From Clostridium algoriphilum (GTDB lineage Bacteria; Bacillota; Clostridia; Clostridiales; Clostridiaceae), in the NCBI RefSeq assembly GCF_020443705.1, contig NZ_JAIZZK010000032.1, positions 1 through 43,781 on the forward strand: DNA of 43,781 nt, in the 5' to 3' direction. Position 1 is the first letter of the stretch. Every line of letters starts with the position of its first letter. A model generated the notes under the pieces. It made no database searches. It worked only from the letters and a program-made list of their open reading frames with translations, and was not told where the DNA came from. Below, in pieces: positions 15,882 through 27,560 of this stretch. Made by a program: the position numbers and the translations under genes.

Positions 15882-16400
15882 TCACATATTTTCATTAAAA
15901 TTTTCTATCACATTATATCTGTTTATTATTAATTGCCATATTGTAAATATAGCAGTCTGTAATTTTATTAACGTATTTATTGGGTATTTATGTGTTCTCA
16001 AAAAAGATAAATATATATTCTTGAAATCAGGTGAAAATGTATTTTCAAGCTTTCTATACTCTTCTTCATTAAAATTATACTTAAGATTATGAGAATATGA
16101 ATTTCTTATATGATTCACTTCCATAACTGTTTCAAATATATCAAGCGGAAGCAGCCCTAATGAAAATACTAATTTTGCCAACTGATTAAATGCCAACTTA
16201 TCACATTCTAAAATTTCTGGATTCTTAAGGTGCTTCTTTAGCCTTTCTCTCAACGCATATTCTATATAAAGATTCCCTTTTAATATAATCTGCATTGGAT
16301 TTTCAGAATTTATATCTAAGTGAAACTTTTCTAATTTGTTTTTAAATTCTAACACGTTATCTTCCATTTTTTTTAACTCAGTTTTATTCATTTCTTTCAT
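15882..16400 (-). CDS. HEPN-like all-alpha protein of unknown function
   Basis: A 172-residue, mainly helical protein. The stretch LKGNLYIEYALRERLKKHL (about 40-58), then a helix ending in EVNHIRNSYSHNLKY (about 94-108), resembles the HEPN/DUF4145-like fold: an early helix with a polar GN--IEY core and a late helix with the R-x4-H motif (R99-N100-SYS-H104) that forms the RNase active site in HEPN toxins. No antitoxin (MNT nucleotidyltransferase, or a short DNA-binding partner) lies beside it. I choose ATG 16400, 8 nt from GGAGG; TTG 16403 is closer than usual. Start and frame look real. Assignment to HEPN is by motif and pattern alone. Confidence 0.6.
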   Translation of the reverse strand: MKEMNKTELKKMEDNVLEFKNKLEKFHLDINSENPMQIILKGNLYIEYALRERLKKHLKNPEILECDKLAFNQLAKLVFSLGLLPLDIFETVMEVNHIRNSYSHNLKYNFNEEEYRKLENTFSPDFKNIYLSFLRTHKYPINTLIKLQTAIFTIWQLIINRYNVIENFNENM

Positions 16401-16564
16401 CAATGATTCCTCCCTTAATAACTGATTTTTTAATCTGCACTGTTTACCGTGTTTAATCTAAGGCTATAATTAAGCTTAAATTATAAAATTTAAATTAACT
16501 TATATTGTATATTATAACATGTTTTTTTCATTACAACATCACTTATTATTAGAAATAAAATAAA

Positions 16565-16588
16565 GACTACCAATCAAGGTAGCCTCTT
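16565..16588 (-). terminator. Terminator of the small orphan gene
   Basis: AGACTACC and GGTAGCCT pair with one mismatch around a 6-nt loop. On the minus strand they are followed by TTTATTTTATT. It ends transcripts of the 86-residue gene to its right. Confidence 0.6.
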
Positions 16589-16717
16589 ATATATTACTAA
16601 TTATTAATTTTGTATGTCTGTTAATCTTGTATTTTCAAAATACAAGAAATTTATAGATCGCCATAGACCCATTGTTAACTTCAATTTTATCATTAGTTTA
16701 TTTATTCTTTAAAAATT

Positions 16718-16978
16718 TTATTTCAATACCTTTAACATGGATTCCAGTATAGCAATACCTTCTTCTTTATATACCACTGACAACACGAATAGCTTTCTAA
16801 CGGCTTCCATTGCCTTCTCTATGCTCTCTTTATTTTTAGTATTAATATAATACCAGTAGTTACCATCATTGCTTCTTAACTCTTTCATGTCCTTGCTAGG
16901 ATGTTCATTTAGATTCCAGTAGCTTTTATTAGGTTGCTTTGTTAAATCATCAAGATGTTTTTTACCTGTTAATGGCAT
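16718..16978 (-). CDS. Small hypothetical protein
   Basis: An 86-residue frame with ATG 16978 preceded by AGGGGG at a normal distance, and a terminator downstream, so it is probably expressed. It is polar and lysine-rich, with a tryptophan/tyrosine patch (KSYWNLNEHP and NDGNYWYYINTK) and a C-terminal helix-forming half. No signal peptide, membrane segment or cysteines. I do not recognise the family. It lies between the HEPN-like gene and guaA, all minus strand, but a terminator separates it from the HEPN-like gene, so a functional pair is not supported. Confidence 0.5.
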   Translation of the reverse strand: MPLTGKKHLDDLTKQPNKSYWNLNEHPSKDMKELRSNDGNYWYYINTKNKESIEKAMEAVRKLFVLSVVYKEEGIAILESMLKVLK

Positions 16979-17438
16979 TCTAATTCCCCCTATTTTTTAT
17001 TTTGTAATTGAATTTATAATTCATTTACTTTAGTAGCTTGGGAATGTCATGCAGATGACTGAATTAATAAAACTCCTTCTCCACATTTCTAAATTTGGAG
17101 TCTTCTATCTCTACACTATTATAAAATAAATCACTAAGTATAGATTCTATTATATATTATTCGACATAAATAATACATAAGCCAATAGTATATATATATA
17201 GTTAGCTATTGTTAGCCATTAGCTTAATCGTATATTAAGCTCGTCATCTGTTAGAATTTCTTTAAATGCCTCCTAAAACTTTACTTAAGGTATTTTAAAA
17301 CTTTCTAAACTGTATCCTCGGTAAATACAAAAAAAGTAGTTATGAAGTACTAATTTAATAGCAACCTTCATAACCACTTTTAATTAACTTATCATATTTA
17401 TATATCTAGGCTCTTCAATGGTTTCAGACCTAAACGAC
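16979..17438. other. Intergenic region without recognised gene
   Basis: 460 bp between the orphan gene and guaA. It holds the guaA terminator, an 8-bp inverted repeat AGCTTAAT/ATTAAGCT (17221-17241), and a possible minus-strand hairpin built from CTCC/GGAG elements near 17080-17113. No open frame with a ribosome-binding site or known RNA motif was seen. Confidence 0.5.
17331..17381 (-). terminator. Terminator of guaB-guaA
   Basis: AAAGT-GTTATGAAG and CTTCATAAC-ACTTT pair with one internal mismatch, followed on the minus strand by a run of T. It lies about 60 nt after the guaA stop codon. Confidence 0.75.
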
Positions 17439-18971
17439 CTATTCCCACTCAATAGTCGAAGGTGGCTTTGAAGTTATATCATAAACAATTCTGTTTACTC
17501 CCTTAACTTCATTAACAATTCTCCTTGAAACCTTATCTAATACATCATATGGTATTCTAGACCAATCAGAAGTCATTCCATCAGAACTAGTTACAGCCCT
17601 TAGAGCAACTGTATGACAATATGTTCTCTCATCTCCCATAACTCCAACGGATTGGATGTTAGGTAGACATGCAAAGTATTGCCATATTTCACTCTCAAGT
17701 CCTGCTTTAGCTATTTCATCTCTGAATATTGCATCTGCTTCACTAGTTATAAATAATTTTTCAGGTGTTATTTCTCCAAGCACTCTTATAGCGAGTCCTG
17801 GTCCTGGGAATGGTTGTCTCCATACTAGGTAATGAGGAATTCCAATTTCTTCTCCAACTGCTCTAACTTCATCTTTAAATAATTCTCTTAAAGGCTCTAT
17901 TAGTTTGAAGTGCATATCTTCTGGAAGTCCTCCAACATTATGGTGACTTTTTATAGTAGCAGAAGTAGAAGTACCACTTTCAACTACATCTGGATATATT
18001 GTGCCCTGAACAAGGAAATCTAATTGTCCAAGTTTATTAGATTCTTCTTCAAAAACTCTTATAAATTCTTCTCCAATTATCTTTCTCTTTGTCTCTGGAT
18101 CACTTATTCCTTTAAGCTTACCTAAGAATCTGTCCTGAACATTAACTCTTATTATGTTCATTTTAAATTCGCCCTTGAACATTTTTTCAACTTGATCTCC
18201 TTCATCTTTTCTTAAAAGACCATGATCTACAAATACGCAAGTTAACTGATCTCCTATTGCTTTATGTACAAGCACTGCAGCAACTGAAGAATCTACACCA
18301 CCAGAAAGAGCACAAAGCACTTTTTTGTCTCCAACTATTTCTTTTATAGCTTTAATTTTTTCTTCTGCAAATGATGACATTGACCAATCACCCTTAACTT
18401 CGCATACATCATATAGGAACTTTCTAAGCATTGCTTCGCCAAAAAGAGTATGTTTTACTTCTGGGTGAAACTGAACTCCATAGAGTTTTTTAGAAACATT
18501 AGCCATAGCTGCTACAGGACAATCTTTAGTAGTTGCAATTATCTCAAATCCTTTTGGAGCTTTTGAGATATGATCTGTATGACTCATCCAACATTGATTT
18601 TCTTCTATTCCTGTAAAAATAATAGCATCTTTATGTAAATCAACTTCTATTTTTCCATATTCGCGAACATTAGGTGTTATAACTTCTCCACCGTAAGCTT
18701 GTGCCATTAATTGAGCACCATAGCATATCCCTAAAATAGGAATACCTAACTCAAATATTCCTTTTTCCATTTTTGGAGCACCCTCTGCATATACACTGTT
18801 AGGTCCACCGGTAAATATTATTCCCTTTGGATTCATATTTTTTATTTCTTCAACAGTGCGTGTATATGGTATTATTTCGCAGTAAACATTATTTTCTCTA
18901 ACTCTTCTTGCAATAAGCTGATTATATTGACCACCAAAATCAACTACTAAAACTAATTCTCTATTAATCAA
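17439..18971 (-). CDS. guaA: GMP synthase (glutamine-hydrolysing)
   Basis: A 510-residue enzyme converting XMP to GMP with ATP and glutamine, the last step of guanine nucleotide synthesis. The N-terminal class I glutamine amidotransferase domain (about 5-190) carries the triad C83 (GICYGAQ), H169 and E171 (QFHPEV). The ATP-pyrophosphatase domain has the P-loop SGGVDSS (about 223-229). The C-terminal dimerisation domain ends in the family signature PPSTIEWE. It starts 32 bp after guaB and shares its transcript, so it should also be under the guanine riboswitch upstream of guaB. Confidence 0.97.
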   Translation of the reverse strand: MINRELVLVVDFGGQYNQLIARRVRENNVYCEIIPYTRTVEEIKNMNPKGIIFTGGPNSVYAEGAPKMEKGIFELGIPILGICYGAQLMAQAYGGEVITPNVREYGKIEVDLHKDAIIFTGIEENQCWMSHTDHISKAPKGFEIIATTKDCPVAAMANVSKKLYGVQFHPEVKHTLFGEAMLRKFLYDVCEVKGDWSMSSFAEEKIKAIKEIVGDKKVLCALSGGVDSSVAAVLVHKAIGDQLTCVFVDHGLLRKDEGDQVEKMFKGEFKMNIIRVNVQDRFLGKLKGISDPETKRKIIGEEFIRVFEEESNKLGQLDFLVQGTIYPDVVESGTSTSATIKSHHNVGGLPEDMHFKLIEPLRELFKDEVRAVGEEIGIPHYLVWRQPFPGPGLAIRVLGEITPEKLFITSEADAIFRDEIAKAGLESEIWQYFACLPNIQSVGVMGDERTYCHTVALRAVTSSDGMTSDWSRIPYDVLDKVSRRIVNEVKGVNRIVYDITSKPPSTIEWE

Positions 18972-19003
18972 TGTTTTTCCTCCTGTATATTTAAGCCTTA
19001 TAA

Positions 19004-20461
<1,458 letters not shown>

Positions 20462-20564
20462 TCAACACCCTTTCACAATTCTATTTTAAGTATATTCTTT
20501 TTATAGTTAACATAAAAATATTTATATATACAGCATTTTAAAATAAGGTATAAAGTATAAAAAG

Positions 20565-20604
20565 GCATACTAATCCTACCTTATCTAAAGTAAAATTAGC
20601 ATGC
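20565..20604 (-). terminator. Expression-platform terminator of the guanine riboswitch
   Basis: On the RNA strand GCATGCTAATTTTAC and GTAGGATTAGTATGC form a 15-bp stem (with G-U pairs), followed by CTTTTTAT. It lies between the aptamer and guaB, as expected of a transcriptional OFF switch. Confidence 0.85.
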
Positions 20605-20629
20605 ACAAAAATAGGTTCACACTAAGATT

Positions 20630-20694
20630 ACTCATAGTCGGAAATTTGCGGCTTCCGGTAGATACTCCTTGCCATATTCAAGGGATATATGAGT
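20630..20694 (-). promoter_or_regulatory. Purine (guanine-type) riboswitch aptamer
   Basis: A 65-nt aptamer on the minus strand. P1 is ACTCATA/TATGAGT, closing a three-way junction with conserved TATC, GTATCTACC and GACTATG segments and two arms (P2 around ATATCCCTTGAATATGG, P3 CGGAA/TTCCG). The specificity base before GACTATG is C (G at 20640 on the plus strand), the guanine-type residue equivalent to C74 of the B. subtilis xpt aptamer. Upstream of guaB, with a downstream terminator. The sequence closely resembles known xpt-class aptamers. Confidence 0.92.
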
Positions 20695-20719
20695 TACACA
20701 TTGTTTTCATATTATTATC

Positions 20720-20748
20720 ATGATAGTTAATGTTTAATGATTTGTCAA
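20720..20748 (-). promoter_or_regulatory. Promoter of the riboswitch-guaB-guaA unit
   Basis: On the minus strand: a perfect TTGACA (20743-20748), a 17-bp spacer and TATCAT (20720-20725). The start would fall near 20713, about 19 nt before the aptamer. Confidence 0.75.
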
Positions 20749-20780
20749 TGGATAATTCTTAATGTGACATATTTAGATAA

Positions 20781-20815
20781 AAAAAGTTAACTAGAGTAGA
20801 CCCTAGCTAACTTTT
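20781..20815 (-). terminator. Terminator of groES-groEL
   Basis: AAAAGTTAGCTAG and CTAGTTAACTTTT pair with one mismatch about 65 nt after the groEL stop, with seven T following on the minus strand. Confidence 0.8.
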
Positions 20816-20879
20816 ACTTTTCTATATATATGTTATTTTAATAAATTTCTATATATAGCAATTATTACTTAAATTACTC

Positions 20880-22505
<1,626 letters not shown>

Positions 22506-22572
22506 TCAAAACCCTCCTATACGCTGACAATTAAATAAAAACTTATTTAATTGTTATTACGCTTAATTAAAA

Positions 22573-22860
<288 letters not shown>

Positions 22861-22894
22861 TTAAACCCCTCCTCATATATTTTTATTGCTTTTG

Positions 22895-22921
22895 TTAGCA
22901 CTCAACACTTTTGAGTGCTAA
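22895..22921 (-). promoter_or_regulatory. CIRCE operator (HrcA binding site)
   Basis: TTAGCACTC, 9-bp spacer, GAGTGCTAA: a perfect match to the CIRCE consensus, between the groES promoter and its start codon. Confidence 0.97.
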
Positions 22922-22938
22922 CATGATCTATACCTTAC

Positions 22939-22967
22939 ATGATAATTTATATTTGGTATAATATCAA
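22939..22967 (-). promoter_or_regulatory. Promoter of groES-groEL
   Basis: On the minus strand: TTGATA (22962-22967), 17-bp spacer, TATCAT (22939-22944). The predicted start lies just before the CIRCE element. Confidence 0.65.
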
Positions 22968-23173
22968 GTTTATATATTCCATATATTATCCCATTTATAG
23001 TTAAATAAACATTATACGTCTATTAAGCACTCATTTTTATCGTTTTTCTCTAATTTACTATAATTTACTATAATTATTTAATATTGTTTCATTTTAATTA
23101 TTTATATTATACATTTTGATAACTATTGAATATATTTCTAATTATTGTTAAAATTACTATCAGAGGTGATTTT

Positions 23174-23851
23174 ATGAATACTAGAAATAAATTGAATATC
23201 AATTGTTTCTCTCTAAATTCTTTTTTTAAGTTTTCATTTAAAACATTTTTTATTATATGTTTTACTTTTTCTTTTATTGTTTTAAGTGTATATTTTACTT
23301 TGCTTTTTAAGCCATTATACTATATGGATATTAATATATTAAATATTGAGCAATCAACCAATATAAATAAAAATGAACTTAAGGCTAATTACAATTATGT
23401 AATAACATATTTAACTCAGAATAAATTGACAGAATTTAATCTTCCAACACTACAATCCTCTGATCATGGTAAAATTCACTTTAAAGAAGTTAAAATTATA
23501 TTTGATAAACTTAAGGTAATGCTAGTTTTATCCATATTAATTAGTGCTATTGGTATAATAATAAATAAGAGACGTAAAACAATAAAGTACCTGTTAACTA
23601 GTTCCAATTTTCTTATTATTATACCTATAGTTTTACTTATACCTTTTTTAATTGATTTTGATAAAAGCTTCACAACATTTCATCATATTTTCTTCAATAA
23701 TGATTATTGGTTATTTGATATTCAATCTGACCCAATAATAACAATTTTACCGCAAACTTTTTTCTTTCATTGCGCCATATTAATAATTATTTTAATAATT
23801 ATAAGCAGTACTATATTGAGATGTATATATATAAAGTTACACTCTTTATAA
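23174..23851 (+). CDS. DUF1461 / TIGR01906 family integral membrane protein
   Basis: A 225-residue membrane protein. A first hydrophobic segment near 22-46 is followed by an outside region (about 50-100) and at least three further membrane segments. The C-terminal family hallmark is FHHIFFNNDYWLFDIQSDPIITILPQTFF, here broken into FHHIFFNNDYWLFD and DPIITILPQTFF, matching the FH-IFF-ND-WLFDP---DPII-ILPE-FF pattern of this family. Start ATG 23174 is chosen because AGAGGTGAT sits directly upstream; the longer frame from 23126 lacks a ribosome-binding site. It is the only plus-strand gene in this part of the window. No function is established for the family. Confidence 0.8.
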   Translation: MNTRNKLNINCFSLNSFFKFSFKTFFIICFTFSFIVLSVYFTLLFKPLYYMDINILNIEQSTNINKNELKANYNYVITYLTQNKLTEFNLPTLQSSDHGKIHFKEVKIIFDKLKVMLVLSILISAIGIIINKRRKTIKYLLTSSNFLIIIPIVLLIPFLIDFDKSFTTFHHIFFNNDYWLFDIQSDPIITILPQTFFFHCAILIIILIIISSTILRCIYIKLHSL

Positions 23852-23883
23852 TATTTATTCAGGAAGATTTATTTTAGTAACTT

Positions 23884-24597
23884 TTAATAAATCTTTCTCT
23901 TTCTAACCATATTCTTAATTATAATATTGCCTTTAAAAATTCCTAGAACAAATAATATACTCATAATTATCCCTATAATAATTAAACTCGTTAAATCTTT
24001 AGCGTATATTTTTTCTCCAAAGTAAGATGAAATAAATATACATGGAATTCTACCTATTGTTGAATATATAAAGAAATCTTTAAGCGATATATTAGATACA
24101 CCACATATATATGTTAGTGCATCTTTAGGTATTCCTGGAATTAAATAAAACATGAATATAACAACCTTTTTACTTCCCACTTCCAATATTTTCTTAAAAA
24201 ATTTAACTTCCTTCTTTAAGATTAATTTATCTACAAAAGGCTTACCATAATTGTTAGCAATAAAATAAACCATTAAACTTCCTAAGGTAATACCCACTAG
24301 AGATATTATTCCGCCGAGATACGCACCAAAAATATATCCTCCAGCAACTTGTATAAATTCCCCTGGGATAAAAAAAGCAACTACTTGTAAAATCTGCATG
24401 AGAATAAAAACCAAAATACTAAAATTACCATAGGAAAGAACAACTTCTTTTAATATATTTGGATTCATTAGTATATAAGAGAACTTGAAATAATATTCAT
24501 ATCCAATATATATGAAAAACAACAATGCTGCTAATGCTATTATATGTTGTTTATGTTTTGATCCCTTCACCATAATAAAATTCCATATTCTTTTCAT
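23884..24597 (-). CDS. TVP38/TMEM64 (VTT domain, DedA-like) membrane protein
   Basis: A 237-residue protein with an N-terminal membrane segment (about 18-38), and a central VTT domain: FFIPGEFIQVAGGYIFGAYLGG followed by GSLMVYFIANNYGKPFVDKL, then FYLIPGIPKDALTYICGVSN, the paired re-entrant-loop pattern of DedA/TVP38 proteins. Members of this superfamily act in lipid flipping and membrane homeostasis, but substrate cannot be read from sequence. Start ATG 24597 follows AGAGGATG. It ends about 70 bp upstream of the glycosylase gene's end region, with no obvious terminator seen between the two minus-strand genes. An operon with the glycosylase upstream is possible. Confidence 0.88.
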   Translation of the reverse strand: MKRIWNFIMVKGSKHKQHIIALAALLFFIYIGYEYYFKFSYILMNPNILKEVVLSYGNFSILVFILMQILQVVAFFIPGEFIQVAGGYIFGAYLGGIISLVGITLGSLMVYFIANNYGKPFVDKLILKKEVKFFKKILEVGSKKVVIFMFYLIPGIPKDALTYICGVSNISLKDFFIYSTIGRIPCIFISSYFGEKIYAKDLTSLIIIGIIMSILFVLGIFKGNIIIKNMVRKRKIY

Positions 24598-24667
24598 AGT
24601 TTTTCATCCTCTTCATCTTATATTATGCAATAGTCATTAATGCTTAGCTTGCTTAATTTCTATTAAT

Positions 24668-25549
24668 TTATTCTATTTTAATATTATTTTCTCTTGCATA
24701 ATAAAATAAATACTGTTGTGCAAATCCTGCAAAATTTTCAAATTTGTCTCTAGCAAAAGCTCTTATTTTAGGCAGTGACACATCTGGTGCCAAGTAAAAA
24801 AATTGCATTGCCCTTTTAACCCATACGTCCACTGGAAAAGCAGAATATTTTTGCATAGAAAATAACATAATGCAATCCGAAACCTTTGGACCTATACCAT
24901 TAAGTTTTTTTAATTCTTCATGGCAGATATCATCATCTTGAGATTTAATAAATTCAAGATTTACTTCACCGGTATATATTCTATGTACTGAATCTTTTAC
25001 ATATCTAGATCTAAACCCTAGACTACAACTTTGAATATCTTCTATAGACGCTTTCTCTAAATCAGCGGCCGTCGGAAAAGTATAATACATTTCGCCTTTA
25101 TATTCTATTTCTTTACCCCACTTTTTGCTTAAATTGTTTATAGCTCTTTTTATCATTGGAATTCTATTGTTTGAAGAAATTATAAAAGATATAGTAAGTT
25201 CAAAAGGTTCCTGCTGAAGTAATCTAATGCCATGACCAAAATTAACAGATCGTTTAAGAAGAGGATCCTTTTGAAACTCATCTTTAATAGCTGTATAATT
25301 TCTTTTAAGATCAAAATAATCACACCAAAAATCATTGAATTCTTCCTCATTTATATTATATATTTTTACATCAGTATCCTTCTTTTCTACCTCTACTACC
25401 TTACCGTATGCTACTCCTATGTAATTCCCATTAGTTTGTTTGTTCCATCTAAAACATTGCCCACATTCAAATATATGGTCTAATTCAAAGTTCTCTACAC
25501 TCTTTATAATGATACCTTCATTAAATAATTCAATTCCTTTATAATCCAT
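24668..25549 (-). CDS. OGG1-type 8-oxoguanine DNA glycosylase/AP lyase
   Basis: A 293-residue base-excision repair enzyme. It has an N-terminal OGG-type domain (about 10-115, with ECGQCFRWNK and WCDYFDLKRNY) and a helix-hairpin-helix GPD domain (about 116-285). The hairpin LNGIGPKVSDCIMLFS carries the catalytic lysine K222, and FPVDVWVKRAM carries the activating aspartate D241. Both match the bifunctional OGG1 family, which removes 8-oxoguanine opposite cytosine and cuts the strand. Start ATG 25549 follows AGAGGA. The next gene upstream ends 20 bp away on the same strand, so the two are probably co-transcribed. Confidence 0.92.
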   Translation of the reverse strand: MDYKGIELFNEGIIIKSVENFELDHIFECGQCFRWNKQTNGNYIGVAYGKVVEVEKKDTDVKIYNINEEEFNDFWCDYFDLKRNYTAIKDEFQKDPLLKRSVNFGHGIRLLQQEPFELTISFIISSNNRIPMIKRAINNLSKKWGKEIEYKGEMYYTFPTAADLEKASIEDIQSCSLGFRSRYVKDSVHRIYTGEVNLEFIKSQDDDICHEELKKLNGIGPKVSDCIMLFSMQKYSAFPVDVWVKRAMQFFYLAPDVSLPKIRAFARDKFENFAGFAQQYLFYYARENNIKIE

Positions 25550-25569
25550 AATTTTTCCTCTCCATAAGT

Positions 25570-25983
25570 TTAATTATTAACTTGTAATTCACGCTTTACA
25601 ATTTCATCCAATATTTCAGCAGCAGTTTCAATCATTACCCTGCAACCAATGTCTTCTGTTTTATATTTTGCTTTAAGCATAGCACAATTATTCGCACCTA
25701 ATTTTGCATCAAATTTTTGAAAGAGTTCCGTGCATAGCTTTTTAACTCTATCTCCTTCATGTGCTCTTTCCTTGGTGAACAGTATACCTATAACTGCCAA
25801 AGAAGCTGTAATTGCTCCACATACACTCTCTATAGCCATTCCACCACCAAATGAAGACATAGCCTTAAAAGTTTCACTAGTCAGATGCATATTATATTCA
25901 TCACTAGCTGCATAAATTAATACCTCAGCGCAACTATAATCATATTCTTTAGTGTAATATTTATTAATATTATTCATTAACAT
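25570..25983 (-). CDS. C_GCAxxG_C_C family (redox-active cysteine) protein
   Basis: A 137-residue protein with four spaced cysteine sites, DYSCAEVL, ESVCGAITAS, GANNCAML and DIGCRVMIE, matching the C_GCAxxG_C_C family, where they are thought to bind a metal or cofactor. No biochemical role is firmly known. I start it at ATG 25983, with GGAGG (25991-25995) 7 nt away; the frame extending to 26001 would place that site inside the gene. Directly followed by the OGG1-type glycosylase (20-bp gap). Cytoplasmic by absence of signal or membrane segments. Confidence 0.85.
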   Translation of the reverse strand: MLMNNINKYYTKEYDYSCAEVLIYAASDEYNMHLTSETFKAMSSFGGGMAIESVCGAITASLAVIGILFTKERAHEGDRVKKLCTELFQKFDAKLGANNCAMLKAKYKTEDIGCRVMIETAAEILDEIVKRELQVNN

Positions 25984-26110
25984 ATATATTCCTCCTAGCA
26001 TTTATTTTTATTATAACAAAATCTTTTGATTTCTAACAAGTTTTTTATTTTAAGTACTCATTAGTAAAATTGTATTTCCGCTTAATATTAATATGCCAGT
26101 TCAAAAAACT

Positions 26111-26172
26111 AACAGGGACAGCTCTCAATTATAACTACTTAATTAGTTAATAATTGATTACCATCCCTTGTT
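26111..26172 (-). terminator. Structured terminator of the GAPDH gene
   Basis: Nested arms AACAAGGGA/TCCCTGTT, CAATTAT/ATAATTG and AACTA/TAGTT form one long branched or stacked hairpin after the stop codon, followed on the minus strand by AGTTTTTTG. Confidence 0.7.
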
Positions 26173-26196
26173 TTTACACGGTAATAATGCCTTGCA

Positions 26197-27237
26197 TTAT
26201 ACTACCATTCTCATATTCTTTTCATTACTCATTTTACTTGCCACAAGATTTACTAGGTCTACTGTTCGAGCTGAGTATCCCCATTCATTATCATACCATG
26301 CTAGTACTTTTAAAATATTCTTACCAATAACCATGGTCGAAAGTCCATCAACTATAGATGATCTATTATCCCCCTTATAATCGATAGATACTAATGGCTT
26401 TTCTGAGTAACCGAGTATTCCTTTAAGTTCATGTTGTGCTGCATACTTAAATGCATTGTTTACTTCTTCTACTGTTATCTCTTTTGACATTTCACAAACT
26501 AGCTCTGTGATAGAAACAGTAGCTGTAGGTACCCTTAGAGCTGAACCATTAATTCTGCCTTCAAGACTCGGAATTACTTTTGCGAGTGCTTTTGCAGCCC
26601 CAGTACTTGTAGGAATTATTGATTCCCCAGCTGCCCTTGCCCGCCTAAGATCTTTATGAGTTTTATCTAATATTTTCTGATCGTTCGTATAGGAGTGTAT
26701 TGTAGTCATGCTTCCTTTAACTATACCGAATTGTTCGTTTAACACTTTAGTAAAAGGTGCAAGACAATTGGTAGTACAAGATGCATTAGAAATAATATTA
26801 TGTTTTTGATGATTATATTTTTCATCATTTACTCCCATAACAATTGTTATATCCTCATTCTCTGCTGGTGAAGTAATTACTACTTTTTTAGCTCCTGCTG
26901 CAATATGTTGCATAGCCTGTTCTCTTTTTTTATATGCACCTGTTGATTCAATAACTATATCTATGCCAAGTTCCTTCCAAGGCAAATTCTTAGGTTCTTT
27001 TTCATTAAATACTTTAATTTCTTTGCCATTTATTATTAACGAGTTACCTTTTGTTTCTACGCTACCTTTAAATGTTCCATAACAAGAATCATAGGTAAAC
27101 AGATGTGCAAGTGTCTCTACATCTGCTCTTGCATTTATAGCTACTATATCTGCCCCGTCATATAAACTTTCTTGTGCAATTCTTAATACGACTCTTCCTA
27201 TTCTACCAAATCCATTTACAGCTACTTTTATACACAC
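26197..27237 (-). CDS. gap: Glyceraldehyde-3-phosphate dehydrogenase, GapB-like
   Basis: A 346-residue class I GAPDH. The Rossmann motif NGFGRIGR is at 8-15. The catalytic cysteine is C154 in SNASCTTNC and the base is H181 in TIHSYTND. The sequence after beta-strand 2 reads INARADVETLAHL (34-46), where NAD-specific GapA enzymes have ND-L; B. subtilis GapB has NASYSAETLAHL. Loss of the acidic residue (A36) and gain of R37 suggest NADP can be used, as in gluconeogenic or NADPH-producing GapB. The gene is alone, not in a gap-pgk-tpi operon, has a strong promoter, and a 5' leader of about 130 nt. NADP use is inference; a glycolytic GAPDH could still lie elsewhere. Confidence 0.94.
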   Translation of the reverse strand: MCIKVAVNGFGRIGRVVLRIAQESLYDGADIVAINARADVETLAHLFTYDSCYGTFKGSVETKGNSLIINGKEIKVFNEKEPKNLPWKELGIDIVIESTGAYKKREQAMQHIAAGAKKVVITSPAENEDITIVMGVNDEKYNHQKHNIISNASCTTNCLAPFTKVLNEQFGIVKGSMTTIHSYTNDQKILDKTHKDLRRARAAGESIIPTSTGAAKALAKVIPSLEGRINGSALRVPTATVSITELVCEMSKEITVEEVNNAFKYAAQHELKGILGYSEKPLVSIDYKGDNRSSIVDGLSTMVIGKNILKVLAWYDNEWGYSARTVDLVNLVASKMSNEKNMRMVV

Positions 27238-27378
27238 ATTAGCTCCTCCAATATACTTTTTTTAATGTATTATGTCATACTACCAATTGAACAATTTTAG
27301 GTTTACCTTTACATATAATTACATTATTTACAGCATCCTTCCATATATTTAATCGTTTACATTTAATGCACTATACTA

Positions 27379-27407
27379 TTTATACCAATGTAACATACTT
27401 TTGTCAA
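27379..27407 (-). promoter_or_regulatory. Promoter of the GAPDH gene
   Basis: On the minus strand: a perfect TTGACA (27402-27407), 17-bp spacer, TATAAA (27379-27384). The start near 27372 leaves a leader of about 130 nt; I see no known riboswitch in it. Confidence 0.75.
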
Positions 27408-27492
27408 AGATGCATACGTTTACAGTATTCCAAATTTGTAATTCTATATGCAGTTTGCTACTTAATACTCATTTTTCCTTTGCTTCTTTAAA

Positions 27493-27547
27493 AATACGAA
27501 TGTTCGTATTAAAATACCTCCATGAACAAATGCTCACAGAGGTATTT
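27493..27547 (-). terminator. Tandem terminators after nfnB
   Basis: First hairpin: AAATACCTC/GAGGTATTT (27512-27547, 18-nt loop) followed by TTTTAAT. Second: AATACGAA/TTCGTATT (27493-27510, 2-base centre) followed by TTTAAAG. Both fall between nfnB and the GAPDH promoter. Confidence 0.65.
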
Positions 27548-27560
27548 CAACTATATATTA

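Noticed and set aside
16718-16978. Orphan protein as antitoxin of the HEPN-like protein
   Set aside because: They are about 320 bp apart with a terminator between them and no overlap or tight spacing as in toxin-antitoxin pairs.
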